Shown: in pieces, positions 55,596 to 64,000 of the stretch | Numbering within the stretch: position 1 is the stretch's first letter | Layout: each line of letters starts with the position of its first letter | Source: Frateuria_A sp035943815 | GTDB taxonomy: Bacteria > Pseudomonadota > Gammaproteobacteria > Xanthomonadales > Rhodanobacteraceae | Length of the DNA: 64,000 nucleotides | Direction: 5' to 3' | Assembly (NCBI RefSeq): GCF_035943815.1 | Contig: NZ_DASZBU010000005.1 | Span: 1-64,000 of the forward strand | Translations under genes and position numbers: made by a program | The notes under the pieces: generated by a model | Database searches by the model: none | Told to the model about the DNA's origin: nothing | Seen by the model: only the letters and a program-made list of their open reading frames with translations

Positions 55596-57317
55596 ATGTC
55601 CTTTTCCCATGCCACGCCGCAGGACCGCCGCCGTTTCTGGCTGCTGATGCTGATCGCCCTGGTGGTGGTCGGTGCCGGCATCGGCCTGCGCGATCCCTGG
55701 CCATCGGACGAGCCTCGCTTCACGCTGGCGGCCAAGCAGATGGTCGAGGGCGGCGACTGGCTCTTCCCCCACCGCGGCAGCGAGCTCTACGCCGACAAGC
55801 CGCCGGTGTTGATGTGGACCGAGGCGGCCAGCTTCGAGCTGGTGCGCAACTGGCGCATTGCCTTCCTGCTTCCCTCGCTGCTGGCGGCCCTGGGCACGCT
55901 TGCGCTGGTCTACGACCTCGGCCGGCGGCTGTGGAACCGCCAGGTGGGCCTGTACGCAGCGGCCGGACTGCTGCTGGCGTTCCAGTTCGTCTACCAGACC
56001 AAACGCGCGCAGATCGATCCGCTGGTGATGTTCCTTATCACCGCGGGCAACTGGGGGCTGCTCAAGCACCTGCTCAAGGGGCCGGACTGGCGCGCGTACT
56101 GGCTGGGCTGCTTCTGCGCCGGCCTGGGCGTGATCACCAAGGGCGTGGGTTTCCTGCCGCTGCTGCTGTTGCTGCCGTACGCATTCGCGTTGCGGCGCGG
56201 CTGGAACGGCGTGGTGCGGATGGGGCGAGGTCAGGCGATGCGCTGGTGGCTGGGCCTGCTCGCCGTGCTCGCGGCGATCGCGCTGTGGCTGGTGCCGATG
56301 TTGCTGGCGGCCCGTGCGCATACCGGGAATCCGGCTTACGCCGCCTACGTGCGCGACATCCTGTTCCACCAGACTGCCGACCGTTACGCCAAGTCGTGGG
56401 GGCACATCCACTCGCCGCTCTACTACGTGCCGATCGTACTGTTCAGCTGGCTGCCGCTGTCGCTGACCTATCCGGGCACGCTGCCGCGCTGGTGGCGCGC
56501 GCTGAAGGCCAAGGATGCGCGGGTGCTGCTGCCGCTGGCCTGGATCGCGCTGGTGCTGGTGTTCTTCTCGATTCCGGCCGGCAAGCGCGATGTCTACATC
56601 CTGCCGGCCTTGCCGATGGTCGCGCTTGCCAGTGCGCCGTTCCTCGACGAACTGCTGCGCATGCGCTGGCTGCGCACGGCGGGGCTGGTGTTCGTCGGGC
56701 TGTTCGGCACGCTGCTGCTGGTGGCGGGCGCCTATGCGCTCCTGGCCACGCCCAAGGCCGCCACGCAATGGGCGCTCGAGCGGGGCTTCGCCGGCGCGCG
56801 CGCGCTGTGGTGGTGGCTGGCGTCCATCGGTGCGGCGCAGTTGCTGCTGGTGGCCGCGCTGCGGCTGCGCCGCGCGGCATGGGCGGTCGGCGGCGGCATG
56901 GTCGCGCTGTGGCTGGGCTGGAGCTTTGGCATCACGCCGCTGCTCAACGAGTCCAGTTCCGCGGCCGGGCTGATGGCCAGGGTGGCGGCGCGCATGCAGC
57001 CCGGCGACACGGTCGGCCTGGTCGCCTGGAAGGAGCAGAATCTGCTGATGCTCGACCGGCCTGCCGTGGATTTTGGCTTCACCCGCCCCTGGCAGCAGCA
57101 GTACGCGGCGGCGGTCGCGTGGCAGGCCGGTGATCCGACGCACCGCTGGCTGTTCGTGCAGGAGCCGGCGATGGGCCATTGCGTGCGCCGCGACCGCGCG
57201 ATCGACCTGGGCCTGGCCAACCGCCGCGAGTGGTGGATGTTCAAGGCTGATGCCGTGATCGCCGGATGCCTGCCCGATCCGTCCGCCGAAGCGGCCGATG
57301 CGAGCGTGCCCGAATGA
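55596..57317 (+). CDS. GT39 family lipid-linked glycosyltransferase (ArnT-like)
   Basis: A 573-residue integral membrane GT-C enzyme of the ArnT/PMT group with about 12 helices. The first periplasmic loop has the expected acidic pair Asp38-Glu39 (WPSDEPRF) and the typical MVEGGDWLFPHRG...ADKPPVLMW. Such enzymes transfer a sugar from a polyprenyl-phosphate donor to lipid A or another acceptor at the outer face of the inner membrane. Acceptor and sugar are unknown. Stop overlaps the next ATG (ATGA). Confidence 0.88.
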   Translation: MSFSHATPQDRRRFWLLMLIALVVVGAGIGLRDPWPSDEPRFTLAAKQMVEGGDWLFPHRGSELYADKPPVLMWTEAASFELVRNWRIAFLLPSLLAALGTLALVYDLGRRLWNRQVGLYAAAGLLLAFQFVYQTKRAQIDPLVMFLITAGNWGLLKHLLKGPDWRAYWLGCFCAGLGVITKGVGFLPLLLLLPYAFALRRGWNGVVRMGRGQAMRWWLGLLAVLAAIALWLVPMLLAARAHTGNPAYAAYVRDILFHQTADRYAKSWGHIHSPLYYVPIVLFSWLPLSLTYPGTLPRWWRALKAKDARVLLPLAWIALVLVFFSIPAGKRDVYILPALPMVALASAPFLDELLRMRWLRTAGLVFVGLFGTLLLVAGAYALLATPKAATQWALERGFAGARALWWWLASIGAAQLLLVAALRLRRAAWAVGGGMVALWLGWSFGITPLLNESSSAAGLMARVAARMQPGDTVGLVAWKEQNLLMLDRPAVDFGFTRPWQQQYAAAVAWQAGDPTHRWLFVQEPAMGHCVRRDRAIDLGLANRREWWMFKADAVIAGCLPDPSAEAADASVPE

Positions 57318-58615
57318 GCGCGCGCAGCCAGGACCTGCCAGTGTTGCAACGCGAGCCCGGCCACCCGGCCTCGCATGCATGGCTGACCTGGGCGCTGTCG
57401 GCGCTGCTGGCCGTGATGCCGTTGTCATTCTCGATCGAACCGGGGATCAAGGCCATGCCGGTGGCGCTCCTGTTCATCGGCGGCGTGGCCTCGCTGTGGC
57501 GCGCGCCGCTTCGCCGCAGCTATCGGGCGGCGGCGCCTGTGACAGCCGGCGCACTGGTGCTGGCCGCGCTCGATGTCGGCAACGTGCTATGGCACCGGCT
57601 GGGCGTGCGTCCGCTGGACCATGCAGCGCACGTGCTGTTGTACGTGGTGGTGGCGGCGGTGTTCGCCCGGCCGTTGCGCATGACGCTGGTGTGGGCGGGC
57701 TTCAGCTTCACCGCGATCGGCCTGGGGTCGGTCTGTCTGGTGCAGCACTATGGCCTGGGCATCGCGCGCGCCTATGGCCTCAACGGCGGTGATTCCAGTG
57801 CGATCGAGTGCGCCACTGTGTTGCTCGGGCTGGCGCTGCTGGCGCTGGTGCAGGTGCTGCACGCGCGCGCCGGCAGCAAACGCTGGTGGCTGCACGTCGC
57901 GGCGATGGTGTTCGGCATATACGGCGCGTTGCTCACGCAGAGCCGCGGGCCGCTGTTGGCGTTCGTGCCGGCGTTCCTGCTCGTATTGCTGGTGCACGCT
58001 CGGCGCAGCGGCCGCTGGCGGGGAGTCCTGGCCGTGGGCGCTGCGGTCTGCATGGGCGGCGCGCTCGCCGTCATGACGCTGCATGGCGCCATGCTCGGGC
58101 GGTTCGACAGCATCCACCAGGAGGTCGCCGGCTTCGATCGAGGTGATCCGGACGGCTCGGTCGGCCAGCGACTGGAGATGTGGCGCACGGCGCTGCGTGC
58201 GTTTGCCGAGCACCCGCTGGCCGGGATCGGCATCGGCCGGTTCGACAAGTACGTGCAGCAAGAGATCGCGGCCGGGCGCGCCGATCCGTCCATCGCCCGC
58301 TACAACCAGCCGCATAACGAGTACCTGCGCGCGCTGGCGACCGGAGGCGTGCCGCAGCTGCTCGCATTGCTGGCCGTGTTCGGGCTGCCGCTGGCCTGGT
58401 TCGGCAGGCGCCTGCGCGATCCGGACGCGACGGTGGCGGCCACTGCCAGCGCGGGGCTGGCGATCGTGGTGCTATACCTGCTGTGCGCCCTCGGCGAGAG
58501 CGTGTTCTACCGCGTGATGTCGCAATCGTTCTTCTTCTTCCTGGTGCTCGGCCTGGCCGTGCGCGTCGGCCAGCGCACGAGCTGTCGGCTGCGCGGCACG
58601 CAGCCGGCACCCTAG
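57314..58615 (+). CDS. O-antigen ligase/polymerase family protein (Wzy_C)
   Basis: A 433-residue membrane protein with about 11 helices and a large periplasmic loop (about 275-350). The loop ends with NQPHNEYLRALATGG, the HNxYL motif of the Wzy_C family (WaaL ligases and Wzy-like polymerases), and contains the upstream Arg residues (QRLEMWRTAL). It would attach or polymerise O-antigen-type glycans. Ligase and polymerase cannot be separated by sequence alone. Translationally coupled to the GT39 gene. Confidence 0.85.
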   Translation: MSARSQDLPVLQREPGHPASHAWLTWALSALLAVMPLSFSIEPGIKAMPVALLFIGGVASLWRAPLRRSYRAAAPVTAGALVLAALDVGNVLWHRLGVRPLDHAAHVLLYVVVAAVFARPLRMTLVWAGFSFTAIGLGSVCLVQHYGLGIARAYGLNGGDSSAIECATVLLGLALLALVQVLHARAGSKRWWLHVAAMVFGIYGALLTQSRGPLLAFVPAFLLVLLVHARRSGRWRGVLAVGAAVCMGGALAVMTLHGAMLGRFDSIHQEVAGFDRGDPDGSVGQRLEMWRTALRAFAEHPLAGIGIGRFDKYVQQEIAAGRADPSIARYNQPHNEYLRALATGGVPQLLALLAVFGLPLAWFGRRLRDPDATVAATASAGLAIVVLYLLCALGESVFYRVMSQSFFFFLVLGLAVRVGQRTSCRLRGTQPAP

Positions 58616-58618
58616 AAT
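58613..58618 (+). promoter_or_regulatory. Candidate -10 element (TAGAAT), leaderless GT2 gene
   Basis: TAGAAT-GCCCGC-ATG: six bases to the start codon. The hexamer uses the TAG stop of the ligase gene. No Shine-Dalgarno. Confidence 0.4.
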
Positions 58619-58624
58619 GCCCGC

Positions 58625-59440
58625 ATGGCTACCTTGCCCCTGACCCTCGTCGTCATTACCCACAACGAGGCCGAAAACATCGCGCGCTGCCTGGACAGCG
58701 TGTCCTTCGCGGCGGAAAAGCTCGTCGTCGATTCAGGCAGCGACGACGCCACGGTGGCGGTCGCGCAGGCGCATGGCGCGCGGGTGGTCCACCAGGACTG
58801 GCTCGGCTTCGGGCCGCAACGCAACTTCGCCACCACCCAATGCGCGCACGACTGGATCCTGGCGCTGGACGCGGACGAATTCCTCTCGCCCGAACTTGCT
58901 GCCGAAATGGAACGCCGCCTGCCTGCGCTGATGGCGGGCGACGCGTCGGCCGCCTGGCTGCGCCGGCGCACCGTCTACATGGGCCGGCCGATGCGCTGGT
59001 ACCGCCCGGCGGTGGGCGAGAAGATGGCCCGTCTGTACCACCGCGCCCGTGCGCGCTGGACCGATGCGCGCGTGCACGAATCGCTGCGCTTCGAGGGCAG
59101 CGCGCCCACCCTCGACGCGCCGTTCGACCACGTCAACAATCCCACCCTGGTGCACAAGCAGCTCAAGGTGCTGCGCTACGCCGAGCTCAAGTGCCGCGAC
59201 TGGCTCGACAAGGGCAAGCCGGCGCGCATGTGGCAGGCGCCGTTCGTGTACGTGCTCGCCTTCGTGAAGGATTACCTGTTCCGGCTCGCCTTCCTCGACG
59301 GCTGGCGCGGCTTCATGATCGCGCAGACGGCGGCGAGCTACGCGCTGTACAAGCGCATGCGCTACTACGAGATGGTGCACAACCGCGCTTCGGTCGAGCG
59401 CGCCGGCGCGGCGCTCGCGCGGCACGGGCTGGGCCGCTGA
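58625..59440 (+). CDS. Family 2 glycosyltransferase (WaaE/KdtX-like)
   Basis: A 271-residue cytoplasmic GT-A enzyme. The nucleotide-sugar motifs are LVVITHNEAENIARCLDSV (7-25), VVDSGSDDAT and the DxD-type LALDADEFLS. The second half (MGRPMRWYRPAVGEKMARL, RVHESLRF) fits the WaaE/KdtX group, which adds glucose or galactose to the LPS inner core. Upstream ligase and downstream CDP-glycerol-type enzyme support an LPS-core role. Confidence 0.88.
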   Translation: MATLPLTLVVITHNEAENIARCLDSVSFAAEKLVVDSGSDDATVAVAQAHGARVVHQDWLGFGPQRNFATTQCAHDWILALDADEFLSPELAAEMERRLPALMAGDASAAWLRRRTVYMGRPMRWYRPAVGEKMARLYHRARARWTDARVHESLRFEGSAPTLDAPFDHVNNPTLVHKQLKVLRYAELKCRDWLDKGKPARMWQAPFVYVLAFVKDYLFRLAFLDGWRGFMIAQTAASYALYKRMRYYEMVHNRASVERAGAALARHGLGR

Positions 59441-59479
59441 CCGCGCCGCAAGGCCCTCACCCGAGACTGCGATACCTCC

Positions 59480-60529
59480 ATGCAAACGTCCTCCACGCGG
59501 CACTACCTGCTCTACGGTTCCGAACGCTACGCGCTGGCCATCCTGCGCCCGCTGCAGGCGGCGATCCGCGCGCGCGGCGACGAGGCGGCGTGGTTCTTCG
59601 ACGGACCGGGCGCGGAGGACCTGGCCGCCGACGAGCGCCTGCTGAGCGTGCAGGAGGTGCGCCGCTGGAAGCCGGTGGCGGTGCTCACGCCCGGCAATCA
59701 CCTGCCGCACTTCTTCCCCGGCGTGAAGGTGGAGGTCTTCCACGGCTTCGACGCGGGCAAGCCGCGGCACATCTACATCCGCGGCTTCTTCGACCTGTAT
59801 TGCACCACCGGTCCGCGCGACACCGCGCAGTTCCAGGCGCTGGCCGACCGGCTGGGCCACTTCAGCGTGGCCGAGACCGGTTGGCCCAAGCTCGATCCGT
59901 TCCTCAAGCAGATCGCAGGTCCCGTGCCGCCGGTGCGCACGCCGCCGGTGATCCTCTACCACTCCACCTTCTCGCCTTCCTGGAGCGCGGCGGAGACTTT
60001 GTACGACGAGGTCAAGCGGCTTTCGCGCGACGGACGCTGGCGCTGGATCGTCACCTTCCACCCGAAGATGAATCCGGAGACCGTGGCCAAGTACAGGGCG
60101 CTCGAGAACGAGTACCTGAGCTTCGCGGAGAACGACAACATCCTCGAGCTGTTCCCGCAGGTGGACATGATGTGCTCGGACACCTCCTCGGCGCTCAATG
60201 AATTCCTGCTCACCGGCAAGCCGGTGGTCACGTTCAAGAACCGCCGCCCGGGGGCGCAACTGATCGACATCGACGACCCGGCGCAATTCGAACCGGCGAT
60301 CGAGCGTGCGCTGGCGCGGCCGCCCGAGCTGATGGCGGCGATCCGCAACTATGCCGACGCGATCCATCCTTATCGCGACGGCCATGCGAGCGAGCGCGTA
60401 CTCGCCGCCATCGACGCCTTCGTCGCCGCAGGCGGGCGCAACCGCCGCGCCAAGCCGCTCAACCTCTGGCGCAAGCTCAAGCTGCGCCGGCGCATCGGCT
60501 ACTGGGGCCCGGCGTGGCTGCCGCGCTAG
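59480..60529 (+). CDS. CDP-glycerol glycerophosphotransferase family protein
   Basis: A 349-residue GT-B-like enzyme of the TagB/TagF family. Motifs VFHGFDAGK (about 86-94), STFSPSWSAA, TFHPKMNP and SDTSSALNEFLLTGKPVVTF (about 234-253) form the donor site. Members transfer phosphoglycerol or phosphoribitol; in Gram-negative bacteria they can decorate LPS or capsule. No membrane segment, but the C-terminus is basic (RRAKPLNLWRKLKLRRRIG), as in membrane-associated members. Substrate not proven. Confidence 0.85.
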   Translation: MQTSSTRHYLLYGSERYALAILRPLQAAIRARGDEAAWFFDGPGAEDLAADERLLSVQEVRRWKPVAVLTPGNHLPHFFPGVKVEVFHGFDAGKPRHIYIRGFFDLYCTTGPRDTAQFQALADRLGHFSVAETGWPKLDPFLKQIAGPVPPVRTPPVILYHSTFSPSWSAAETLYDEVKRLSRDGRWRWIVTFHPKMNPETVAKYRALENEYLSFAENDNILELFPQVDMMCSDTSSALNEFLLTGKPVVTFKNRRPGAQLIDIDDPAQFEPAIERALARPPELMAAIRNYADAIHPYRDGHASERVLAAIDAFVAAGGRNRRAKPLNLWRKLKLRRRIGYWGPAWLPR

Positions 60530-60555
60530 CGCCGGCTCCGTCGCACCGCTCGGGC

Positions 60556-60561
60556 TAGAAT
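60556..60561 (+). promoter_or_regulatory. Candidate -10 element (TAGAAT) for second GT39 gene
   Basis: TAGAAT lies 28 bases before the GTG start at 60590, in the 60-base gap after the CDP-glycerol-type gene. No clear -35. Confidence 0.35.
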
Positions 60562-60589
60562 CGGGGTCTTCCCAGCCACGAGCCTCTCC

Positions 60590-62296
60590 GTGCAGCCCAA
60601 CGCCTACCGTCGTTCCGAACACTTGCGCGCCCTGTGGCCGTGGCTGCCGCTGTGGGCGGCGGCGGCGTTGCTGGCGATCTTCTCGCACGGCCCGATGCCG
60701 CTGTATTCGACGCGCACGCTGGCGGTGGCCTGGGAGATGTGGGCGCACGGCCACTGGCTGGTGCCCTACAACAACGGTGTGCCGTACAGCGAGAAGGCGC
60801 CGCTGTTGTTCTGGATGATCCAGGCCGGCTGGTTCGCCTTCGGCGTGAACGACGTCTGGCCGCGCGTGCTGGAGGTGGTCTTCGGCGGCAGCCAGCTGGT
60901 GCTGCTGGCGGCGCTGGCGCGGCGGTTGTTCCCCGATCGGCCGTGGGTGGCCAGGGCGTCGCCGTGGATGCTGCTGGCGCTGTCCTACGCCTTCCTGTTC
61001 GGCCTGCAGGTGATGTACGACGTACTGCTGGCGGTGTGGGTGCTGGCGGCGCTGCTGTGCCTGACGCGCACGCCCTCGCGGGAGGAGCCGCGCTGGTGGC
61101 TGTTCGGCATCTGCCTGGGGCTGGGCCTGCTGACCAAGGGTCCGGTGATGGCCCTGCACGTGGTGTTCCCGTGGCTGCTCGGTCCGTTGTGGAACGATTG
61201 GGCGAACCGGAACCGCGCGCGCTGGTATGGCGGCGGCCTGCTCGCCTTCCTGCTCGGCTTCGCGATGTTGCTGGCCTGGGCGCTGCCGGCCGGCTTCAGT
61301 GGCGGCGAGGCCTACCGCCAGCGGCTGTTCTTCACCCAGACCGCCGGCCGCGTGGTGAACGCCTTCGACCATGCCCGCCCGGTGTGGTGGTACCTGGTGG
61401 CGCTGCCGCTGCTGCTGTTCCCCTTCAGCGGCTGGCCGCGAGCCTGGGTGGCGCTGGCGCTGCTGCGGCGGCCACTCGATGCGGGCGTGCGTTTCGCGCT
61501 GTGCTGGGTAATGCCGGTGTTCCTCACCTTCTCGTTGATCAGCGGCAAGCAGCTGTACTACCCGCTGCCGGAGTTCGCCGGCGCGGTGCTGCTGGTGGCC
61601 GGGGCGGTCGCATTGCTGCGCGAGCGGCGTCCGCCGCTGGCCTACAACGGCTGGCTGGGCACCTGGCCGCTGGCGCTGGGCGGCATCGCCTTCGCGGTGT
61701 TCCTGTTCGTGCTGCCCTGGCTGGTGCGCGCCGGGCGCCTGCACGGCGACTGGTTCGAGACCACCGCTCCCTACAGCCGCTTCTTCAGCGTGGTATTCCT
61801 GCTGCTGGGTGGCTTGCTGCTGCTGCGTGGCCGCGGCGAGATGCGCCGGCTGGCGTTCGCCGGACTGCTCGGCACGCTGGCGGTCAACACGCTGTTCACC
61901 CTGACGCTGTGGCCGCGCTACGACCTCACGCCGGCCACCCGCCTGCTGCACGCGGCCGACGCGCAGAACCGCGCGATCGGCTTCACGGGCGTGTACGAGG
62001 GCCAGTTCCACTTCGCCGGCCGGCTGGAGAATCCGATCACCGAGCTGCAGGGTGACGCGGCGGTCGAGGCCTTCGCCCGCACCCATCCGGACGGCCTGAT
62101 CGTGACGCATCCGGGCAAGCTCGATGCCGACGCGCTGCGTTATCCGCTGCTGGTGCAGCCGTTCCGCTCCTCCTGGCTGGTGGTCTGGCCGGCTGCCACG
62201 CTGGCCGATCTGCGCATGGGCCAGCGCCCGCCGGAACCGGCCCAGCCCACGCGCATCTATCCCGGCACCGACGGCCGTTACCGGCCGCTGCCGTGA
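60590..62296 (+). CDS. GT39 family membrane protein lacking the acidic pair
   Basis: A 568-residue membrane protein with about 12 helices, clearly related to ArnT-like GT39 enzymes (LAVAWEMWAHGHWLVPYNNGV, YSEKAPLLFWMIQ, FGVNDVWPR). The position of the Asp-Glu pair of the first periplasmic loop is Tyr39-Ser40 (PLYSTRTLAV), so the usual catalytic acid appears to be missing. It starts with GTG and overlaps the next gene by 4 bases (GTGA). It may use another residue, have a changed activity, or act as a partner of the first GT39. Confidence 0.8.
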   Translation: MQPNAYRRSEHLRALWPWLPLWAAAALLAIFSHGPMPLYSTRTLAVAWEMWAHGHWLVPYNNGVPYSEKAPLLFWMIQAGWFAFGVNDVWPRVLEVVFGGSQLVLLAALARRLFPDRPWVARASPWMLLALSYAFLFGLQVMYDVLLAVWVLAALLCLTRTPSREEPRWWLFGICLGLGLLTKGPVMALHVVFPWLLGPLWNDWANRNRARWYGGGLLAFLLGFAMLLAWALPAGFSGGEAYRQRLFFTQTAGRVVNAFDHARPVWWYLVALPLLLFPFSGWPRAWVALALLRRPLDAGVRFALCWVMPVFLTFSLISGKQLYYPLPEFAGAVLLVAGAVALLRERRPPLAYNGWLGTWPLALGGIAFAVFLFVLPWLVRAGRLHGDWFETTAPYSRFFSVVFLLLGGLLLLRGRGEMRRLAFAGLLGTLAVNTLFTLTLWPRYDLTPATRLLHAADAQNRAIGFTGVYEGQFHFAGRLENPITELQGDAAVEAFARTHPDGLIVTHPGKLDADALRYPLLVQPFRSSWLVVWPAATLADLRMGQRPPEPAQPTRIYPGTDGRYRPLP

Positions 62297-62613
62297 ACGT
62301 CGCGCTGATCGCCGGCCTGCGCGCGCAATGCGGTGGGCCGCGCGACGGGGCGTTGCTCAGGTTCTCGCTCGGCAACGCCCTGCTCGGTGAAGGCCAGCCG
62401 GCCGAGGCCGCGGCCGAACTGCGCCGTGCGCTCGACTTCGACGCCGGCTACTCGGCGGCGTGGAAGCTGCTCGGCAAGGCCTGCCTGGCGATGGACGACC
62501 ACGAGGCCGCGGCCGCGGCCTGGCGCCAGGGCATCGCGGTGGCCAGCCAGCGCGGGGACAAGCAGGCGGAGAAGGAGATGTCCGTGTTCCTGCGGCGGCT
62601 GGAGCGGGAATAG
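62293..62613 (+). CDS. Small TPR-repeat protein
   Basis: A 106-residue protein with two tetratricopeptide repeats (about 21-54, LLRFSLGNALLGEGQPAEAA; 55-88, AAWKLLGKACLAMDDHEAAA). The GTG start overlaps the GT39 stop. No signal peptide, so probably a cytoplasmic adaptor. Function unknown. Confidence 0.8.
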   Translation: MNVALIAGLRAQCGGPRDGALLRFSLGNALLGEGQPAEAAAELRRALDFDAGYSAAWKLLGKACLAMDDHEAAAAAWRQGIAVASQRGDKQAEKEMSVFLRRLERE

Positions 62614-62645
62614 GGCGGGACGAACGGCCTCGGCTTTTCCCTCGG

Positions 62646-62676
62646 GATCCTTCCCCGCGGACGCCGGGGAAGGATC
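62646..62676. terminator. Perfect hairpin between convergent genes
   Basis: GATCCTTCCCCG (62646-62657) pairs perfectly with CGGGGAAGGATC (62665-62676). It separates the TPR gene and the LpxL-like gene and takes in part of the latter's stop codon. No T-run on either side; probably a bidirectional 3'-end structure. Confidence 0.6.
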
Positions 62677-63565
62677 ATCCGCGTCCGTCGTACGGATTGG
62701 GCAGGCCGTGGGCCGACCAGCGCCGGTAATGCCATTGGTATTGCGCGAACGCGACCTCGACGCAGGCCTCCACGCCACGGTTCAATGCCGCGCAGGCCTG
62801 CCGCGGATCGGCATCGTCCAGCCCCGCGGGCGCCGGCAGCAGGTGGATGCGGAAGCCCGCGCCGTGCGGCAACCGCTCGGCGAAGGCGAACAGCACGGCG
62901 GCTCCGGTGCGCGACGCCAGCCGCGGCAGCAGCACCATGGTCAGGGCGTCGCGGCCGAAGAACGGCGCGAACTCGCCTTCGCCGGCGCGCGGCTTCTGGT
63001 CGGGCAGAATGCCCACCGCGCCGCCGGCGGCGAGCCGCTTGTACAGCGCGCGCACGCCGGCGCCCTCGGCCCGCACCTGCTCCGGCGCCAGCGCGCCGCG
63101 CACCTTGCGCAGCAGCTGCTCCACCGCTGGGAACCGCGGCGGGCGGTAGAGGATCGCCATCGGCGTGCGGCTGCACAGCCAGTAGTTGAGCAGCTCCCAG
63201 CAGCCCAGGTGCGGCGCGGCGATGATCACGCCGCGGCCCTCGGCCAGCGCCGCATCCAGCAGGTCGCCGCCACGTACCTCGCGCACCAGCCCCAGCGCCC
63301 TTTCGGCGCCGGCGCCCCAGACCTTGACGATCTCCGCGCCCGACTTGCCGCCCTCGGCCATCACCTCGCGGAGCAGCGCCGCCCGGGCCGCAGGCGCAAG
63401 TCCCGGCCGCGCGATCGACAGGTTGACCGCGGTGACGTGCGCCGTGCGGCCCCGCCGCCATCGCAACAGACGGCCAAAAAGCGCACCCGCGCCCTGCAGC
63501 CACCGCAACGGCAGCAGGCCCAGCAGGCGTAGTGCGAGATAGAGCAAGTAGACGTCGGGGCGCAT
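62675..63565 (-). CDS. LpxL-like lipid A biosynthesis acyltransferase
   Basis: A 296-residue member of the LpxL/LpxM (HtrB/MsbB) family, which adds secondary acyl chains to Kdo-lipid A at the inner membrane. The HX4E motif is present as APHLGCWE (about 119-126), with the following ILPDQKPRAGEG and FAQYQWHYRRW. An N-terminal helix (about 5-25) anchors it. The ATG at 63565 gives the family start RPDVYLLYLALRLLGLLP. Next to the glycosyltransferase cluster, divergent from dtd. Confidence 0.9.
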   Translation of the reverse strand: MRPDVYLLYLALRLLGLLPLRWLQGAGALFGRLLRWRRGRTAHVTAVNLSIARPGLAPAARAALLREVMAEGGKSGAEIVKVWGAGAERALGLVREVRGGDLLDAALAEGRGVIIAAPHLGCWELLNYWLCSRTPMAILYRPPRFPAVEQLLRKVRGALAPEQVRAEGAGVRALYKRLAAGGAVGILPDQKPRAGEGEFAPFFGRDALTMVLLPRLASRTGAAVLFAFAERLPHGAGFRIHLLPAPAGLDDADPRQACAALNRGVEACVEVAFAQYQWHYRRWSAHGLPNPYDGRG

Positions 63566-63680
63566 CGTCGGCGTGGGGTCCGGGCCGCTCTCTGCGGCGA
63601 TCAAGGGAACGGCGGGCCTGCCGCTAAGGACGGACCATCCCGTATTCTTGCAGGGACGCCCTGCGGACGTTACCCCCGGC

Positions 63681-64000
63681 ATGATCAGCCTCATCCAGCG
63701 CGTGCAGTCCGCCAGCGTGGTGGTCGAGGATCAGTGCGTGGGCGCGATCGGCCCGGGGCTGCTGGCGCTGGTGGCGGTGCAGCCCGCCGACGGCGAGGCG
63801 CAGGCCAGGCGGATGCTGGAACGCCTGCTCGGCTACCGTGTGTTCGCCGACGAAGCCGGGCGCATGAACCGCTCGCTGGCCGACACCGGCGGCGGCCTGC
63901 TGCTGGTCAGTCAGTTCACGCTGGCCGCCGATACCCGCTCGGGCATGCGGCCGAGCTTCACCTCCGCCGCCCCGCCAGAGCACGGACGGCGCTGGTTCGA
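63681..64000 (+). CDS. dtd: D-aminoacyl-tRNA deacylase, 3' end outside window
   Basis: The first 106 codons of Dtd, which removes D-amino acids mischarged on tRNAs. The start MISLIQRVQSASVVVED, the GYRVFADEAGRMNRSLADT segment and the catalytic SQFTLAADTRSGMRPSF motif are visible. The second Gly-Pro motif would lie beyond the window edge. TATTCT near 63641 may be its -10. Confidence 0.95.
   Translation, partial: MISLIQRVQSASVVVEDQCVGAIGPGLLALVAVQPADGEAQARRMLERLLGYRVFADEAGRMNRSLADTGGGLLLVSQFTLAADTRSGMRPSFTSAAPPEHGRRWF

Overview
The window is high-GC gammaproteobacterial chromosome. Gene content and order (LysM protein, dprA, topA and tsaC facing def, fmt and rsmB; UbiB/UbiJ ubiquinone genes; a sigma-54 type regulator; LPS-core style genes) best fit Xanthomonadales, probably Rhodanobacteraceae (Dyella, Rhodanobacter or Frateuria-like). 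This is inferred from gene content, not from a marker comparison. No rRNA, tRNA, CRISPR array, insertion sequence or prophage was recognised.

Layout. 1-9.5 kb: housekeeping genes (LysE-type exporter, acyltransferase, arfB, truC, ubiB-ubiJ, trmL), a 68-residue membrane protein behind a consensus-like sigma-54 promoter, an M16 peptidase and a DUF4156 lipoprotein. 9.5-11 kb: a frameshifted gene remnant and a GAF-GGDEF diguanylate cyclase. 11-27.2 kb: one long leftward respiratory cluster. In transcription order it encodes a three-subunit GMC-type flavoprotein dehydrogenase, Alternative Complex III (actA-F), a small membrane protein, a SCO copper chaperone and a caa3-type oxidase (subunits II, I, III, IV). 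Most junctions are ATGA or GTGA overlaps. The set can carry electrons from a periplasmic substrate to quinone, then through ACIII and cytochrome c to oxygen. 27.5-35.3 kb: a signalling and stress island with a receiver-only regulator, a hybrid PAS histidine kinase, a sigma-54 activator co-translated with a kinase-like protein lacking its phospho-histidine, then BON, KGG, DUF4142 and metallothionein-like proteins; candidate sigma-54 promoters lie inside it. 35.3-47 kb: lipase-like hydrolase, Lhr helicase, SnoaL-like protein, an LplT-PlsC fusion, purD and an AMP-ligase. 46.9-55.5 kb: translation and DNA genes (tsaC, topA, dprA, LysM / def, fmt, rsmB). 55.6-63.6 kb: an envelope polysaccharide cluster (two GT39 enzymes, O-antigen-ligase-like protein, GT2, CDP-glycerol transferase family, TPR protein, LpxL-like acyltransferase). 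The window ends inside dtd.

Two themes cut across genes. A family of CCCTCTCCC/GGGAGAGGG palindromes occurs between genes and also inside genes, where it is translated in frame (twice in lhr, once in the small ACIII-cluster protein, once at the start of sco). Second, at least five genes have a -10-like hexamer (TANNNT or GATAAT) exactly six bases before their ATG, which suggests leaderless mRNAs.
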